DNA of 64,000 bases from Candidatus Gastranaerophilales bacterium (GTDB lineage: Bacteria > Cyanobacteriota > Vampirovibrionia > Gastranaerophilales > Gastranaerophilaceae), in contig CANQLG010000008.1 of assembly GCA_947624645.1 (NCBI GenBank), forward strand, positions 1 through 64,000, read 5' to 3'. This document shows, one piece after another, positions 61,690-64,000 of this stretch. The notes beneath the pieces are model-generated. The model was given only the letters and a program-made list of their open reading frames with translations, ran no database searches and had not been told where the DNA came from. Made by a program: the position numbers and the translations under genes. Position 1 is the stretch's first letter, and each line of letters starts with the position of its first letter.

Positions 61690-62820
61690 ATGAAAAAGAA
61701 GATTGCTGTATTATTAATAATTTTGGGATTGTGTATTTCGGATACATCATATATTGCGTATGCCCAAGAACCTATAAGAGGTCATATTGAAGAAACAGGC
61801 GTAAATAAACAAAATAACGAAAAAATATTTACAAATGAAGTAAAAAAACTGGAAGAAGATAAAGTAATAGAATTAACTGTTTCACAGGTATTGGCAGGGG
61901 CTACGTCAACTGAGGGTGATGAATTTTTTGCCGAGGTATCAAATGATGTACTTGCGGGCAGCGGAGTATTGTTACCTAAAGGCACGGTAGCACACGGAAA
62001 AATAAAAAATATTGTTGACCCCAAAAGGATGGGGCGTGACGGATATATAGAGCTGGGTTTTGATTATCTTATAACACCTGACGGAAGAGAGATTCCGATA
62101 GAGGGGAATATGACTTCCAAATTAAATCCAGCCAAAACAACGGCAAAAGTCGTAGGCGAAAGTATGGAGTCTATGGCAATAGGCTCGGTAACAGGAGCAA
62201 TGGCAGCTGTTGAGCTGGCAGGGATAGAAGGTGCCATTGTAAGTCAAGGTTATACGGTGCTTGGAGGAGCTGCGATTGGCAGTGTTATTGCACTTGGTAT
62301 GAGCCTTTTCAGAAAAGGCGAACACGTGTTAATTGCCCCCGGTGATGAAATAAAGGTTAAAATAAGAAGCACTGAAGCTATTCCCGTTATGACTTTTGAC
62401 TCGGTAAGACAGGACGAGATTAAATATGACGGGTTGGATGTCAATATTACTGATATATTTTTAGAAAAAGACCCATTTGGAAATTTAAATACCATCACTT
62501 TGGATTTAGTTATAAAAAATAATTCACAATATGATTTTTCAAGTTTTGATATTGAGCTTGTAAATGATTTGCATAATGCGTTCCATCCGTCAGTCTTTTC
62601 GGAATATAAAAATTCACTTGCCATGAAAACGATTAAACGTGGTGAGAATGTATCAGGTACTTTATCTTTTGCGGTTGATAATCCAAACAGAGAACATTGG
62701 CTTGTTTTTTATAACAGACGCAACCATAAACCGCTTGCCAGAATATCTGTTGAAAATGCAAAAAAAGACTTAAACATCACTGATTTAAATAAAAAGAAAA
62801 AGAAAAGAAAGAACAGCTGA
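61690..62820 (+). CDS. Secreted protein of unknown function
   Basis: About 376 residues from the ATG at 61690. The signal peptide MKKKIAVLLIILGLCIS... ends near AYAQE. The mature part has an N-terminal beta-rich region with VLLPKGTVAHGKI, a pattern shared by outer-barrel proteins such as VirB10-like ones, then a Gly/Ala-rich hydrophobic stretch (GAMAAVELAGIEG ... LGGAAIGSVIALGMSLF) that could span a membrane, then a beta domain (FGNLNTITLDLVIKNNSQYDF). The tail is very Lys-rich. No known family is certain. It precedes the Crp/Fnr gene by 7 nt. Confidence 0.65.
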   Translation: MKKKIAVLLIILGLCISDTSYIAYAQEPIRGHIEETGVNKQNNEKIFTNEVKKLEEDKVIELTVSQVLAGATSTEGDEFFAEVSNDVLAGSGVLLPKGTVAHGKIKNIVDPKRMGRDGYIELGFDYLITPDGREIPIEGNMTSKLNPAKTTAKVVGESMESMAIGSVTGAMAAVELAGIEGAIVSQGYTVLGGAAIGSVIALGMSLFRKGEHVLIAPGDEIKVKIRSTEAIPVMTFDSVRQDEIKYDGLDVNITDIFLEKDPFGNLNTITLDLVIKNNSQYDFSSFDIELVNDLHNAFHPSVFSEYKNSLAMKTIKRGENVSGTLSFAVDNPNREHWLVFYNRRNHKPLARISVENAKKDLNITDLNKKKKKRKNS

Positions 62821-62827
62821 TAAGTTT

Positions 62828-63463
62828 ATGCTTAATATAGATTTATTTGAAAATATAGAAAATAATGAAGTATTGGAACTATTAAAATGCCTTGGGCTAA
62901 AAACGAAAGTTTATAAAAAAAATTCGGTAATAATAAAAACTAATGATAAAATAGATTATTTGGGGATAATCTTATCGGGCAGTGCTCAAATTTATAGAAC
63001 AGATGCAGCAGGCAGACGGGTATTAACAGAAAATTTAAATGCGGATGATATATTTGCTCACGATATAGTATGTTTAGGAATAAAAAGAAGTCCTGTTTTG
63101 GTAGAAACAAAAGAGGGCTGTGAAGTACTTTTCTTGCCGTTTGAAAAAGTCGTAACGCCTTGTGAAAAATTGTGCGGATATCATATTCAGCTTATAAAGA
63201 ATATTTTAAAAATAATTTCCAAGCGAAATACTCTTTTGAATGATAAGCTGGATATAGTTGGTCAAAAAACAATCCGAGATAAAATACTGGCTTTGCTTAA
63301 TAATTATCGGGGAGAAGAGAAAATATTTTCCATACCGTTTTCACGTGAGGAGATGGCAAGATTTTTATGTTCGGACAGGAGTGCATTATCACGAGAACTT
63401 TCCAAAATGAGGGATGAGGGTATTTTAAAATATAATAAAAATCATTTTGAGATATTGAAGTAA
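62828..63463 (+). CDS. Crp/Fnr-family transcription regulator
   Basis: A 211-residue one-component regulator. The N-terminal cyclic-nucleotide-binding-type domain has VIIKTNDKIDYLGIILSGSAQIYRTDAAGRRVLTENLNADDIF, the long dimerisation helix follows, and the C-terminal winged helix has FSREEMARFLCSDRSALSRELSKMRDEGIL, the recognition part of Crp/Fnr. Several cysteines occur in the sensor domain (such as CPGLGLK-type and CEKLCGY), but no Fnr-type N-terminal cluster, so the effector is not evident. It may regulate the preceding secreted-protein gene, with which it is cotranscribed. Confidence 0.88.
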   Translation: MLNIDLFENIENNEVLELLKCLGLKTKVYKKNSVIIKTNDKIDYLGIILSGSAQIYRTDAAGRRVLTENLNADDIFAHDIVCLGIKRSPVLVETKEGCEVLFLPFEKVVTPCEKLCGYHIQLIKNILKIISKRNTLLNDKLDIVGQKTIRDKILALLNNYRGEEKIFSIPFSREEMARFLCSDRSALSRELSKMRDEGILKYNKNHFEILK

Positions 63464-63467
63464 TATT

Positions 63468-63701
63468 TTATGCTTCAATAAAAAGTCTTCTGCCTACTAT
63501 ATTCGGTTTTCCGTTATAATATCCTGCAAAATATCCGCCTCTTACAGGTTTATTTACTGCATAATCAGCTCTTACCGGTGATTGGACAAACGGATTTTCA
63601 AAAGGATTATATCCCGTACTTGAGGTTTTTGTATTTACCCTTTGATTTGAAACAGGGGCATATATTACTTGAGATAACATATTTCTTAATCTGTTTATCA
63701 T
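63468..63701 (-). CDS. Small hypothetical protein
   Basis: A 77-residue basic protein with GAGG 9 nt before the ATG. It is rich in Tyr, Asn, Pro and Gly (PFENPFVQSPVRADY, RGGYFAGYYNGKPN) with no membrane segment or signal peptide. Low-complexity composition suggests a disordered or surface-associated peptide. It is convergent with the Crp/Fnr gene, 4 bp from its stop. No family recognised. Confidence 0.5.
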   Translation of the reverse strand: MINRLRNMLSQVIYAPVSNQRVNTKTSSTGYNPFENPFVQSPVRADYAVNKPVRGGYFAGYYNGKPNIVGRRLFIEA

Positions 63702-64000
63702 TTTTTTTCCTCATTTGCATACACATATTTTTTTATAATGATAAATTTTGTAATGTCATTATTATATAATATGCTTTGTAAAAACTGTAAAAAAATCATA
63801 TATTTATATGATATAAAGTTGGTTTTACAGGGAATATTAATTATATAATTTGGAATTAATATAATTATAAATATAATATAAATATTATAGGAATGTATAA
63901 TTAGGCTTTAAAACGATTTATTAAGCTTGTTGGCATTTTTATCGGAAAATTCAGTATATATTCGAGATTTGTATTTTGTATTGTACATTTAAGCATTAGT
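63702..64000. other. AT-rich end of the window, no gene seen
   Basis: Nearly 300 bases of AT-rich sequence with several TATAAT-like hexamers (for example around 63850-63890) and no convincing open frame, hairpin terminator or RNA gene. It probably contains the promoter of the minus-strand gene at 63468 and of a gene to the right of the window. Confidence 0.4.

Noticed and set aside
1-64000. CRISPR arrays, tRNA or rRNA genes and insertion sequences
   Set aside because: No regularly spaced repeats, tRNA T-loop pattern, rRNA-like stretch, transposase or terminal inverted repeats were found.

Overview
The window is an AT-rich, gene-dense bacterial chromosome segment. It has no rRNA, tRNA, CRISPR array or recognisable mobile element. 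The mix suggests a non-photosynthetic relative of cyanobacteria of the Melainabacteria/Vampirovibrionia (Gastranaerophilales) type: a full peptidoglycan and division cluster, Tat export, PilT, ferredoxin-linked enzymes, no visible respiratory complexes, DnaA-box-like repeats resembling the cyanobacterial TTTTCCACA, and several membrane proteins of no family I recognise. This placement is inference from gene content; no marker phylogeny was possible.

Layout. 1-2614 (minus): dnaN-thrB-pgk (pgk cut by the window edge). Upstream of dnaN is an AT-rich gap with repeated TTTT(C/A)TACA elements, a candidate replication origin. 3335-5784: a family 2 glycosyltransferase, then hit-RWYD protein-SDR on the minus strand. 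5870-10599 (minus): a five-gene operon with a strong promoter, encoding two Tat-signal aldo/keto reductases with C-terminal ferredoxin domains, a NapH-NapG-like fused polyferredoxin, TatA and TatC. 10716-17795 (plus): murF-mraY-murD-ftsW-murG-folC. 17773-24955: membrane-anchored small heat-shock-like protein, HEAT-like protein, LysM protein, rsmD, Nif3-like protein, coaBC, gmk, rseP. 24993-31279: comF-like, DegT aminotransferase, a second glycosyltransferase, a PAS histidine kinase, mnmE, bioB. 31397-40941: lineage-type membrane proteins, thrC, hom, a zinc-ribbon protein, and a plus-strand operon of two paralogous membrane proteins, a GH13 enzyme and a small membrane protein. 40927-43439 (minus): deoC, recO, pilT. 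43602-50050 (plus): smc-scpA-scpB and a membrane-anchored matrixin-like metalloprotease. 50040-55370 (minus): rimO, GT-C-type membrane protein, mutS. 55441-63463 (plus): ribD, a diguanylate cyclase, coaD, a coiled-coil protein, dnaB, a secreted protein and a Crp/Fnr regulator.

How the genes work together. Housekeeping blocks cover cell-wall precursor synthesis and septal polymerisation, chromosome condensation (SMC-ScpAB), replication (DnaN, DnaB), repair (MutS, RecO), coenzyme A and riboflavin synthesis, and threonine synthesis split over two places (hom-thrC and thrB). The most unusual unit is the Tat/Fe-S/aldo-keto reductase operon. It encodes a translocase, two likely substrates of it and a membrane electron carrier, which suggests quinol-linked carbonyl reduction outside the cytoplasm. 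The second unusual unit is the operon pairing a paralogous multi-spanning membrane protein family with an unsecreted GH13 enzyme that has an altered active-site region I.

Gene starts were revised where a ribosome-binding site or family alignment argued for an internal codon.
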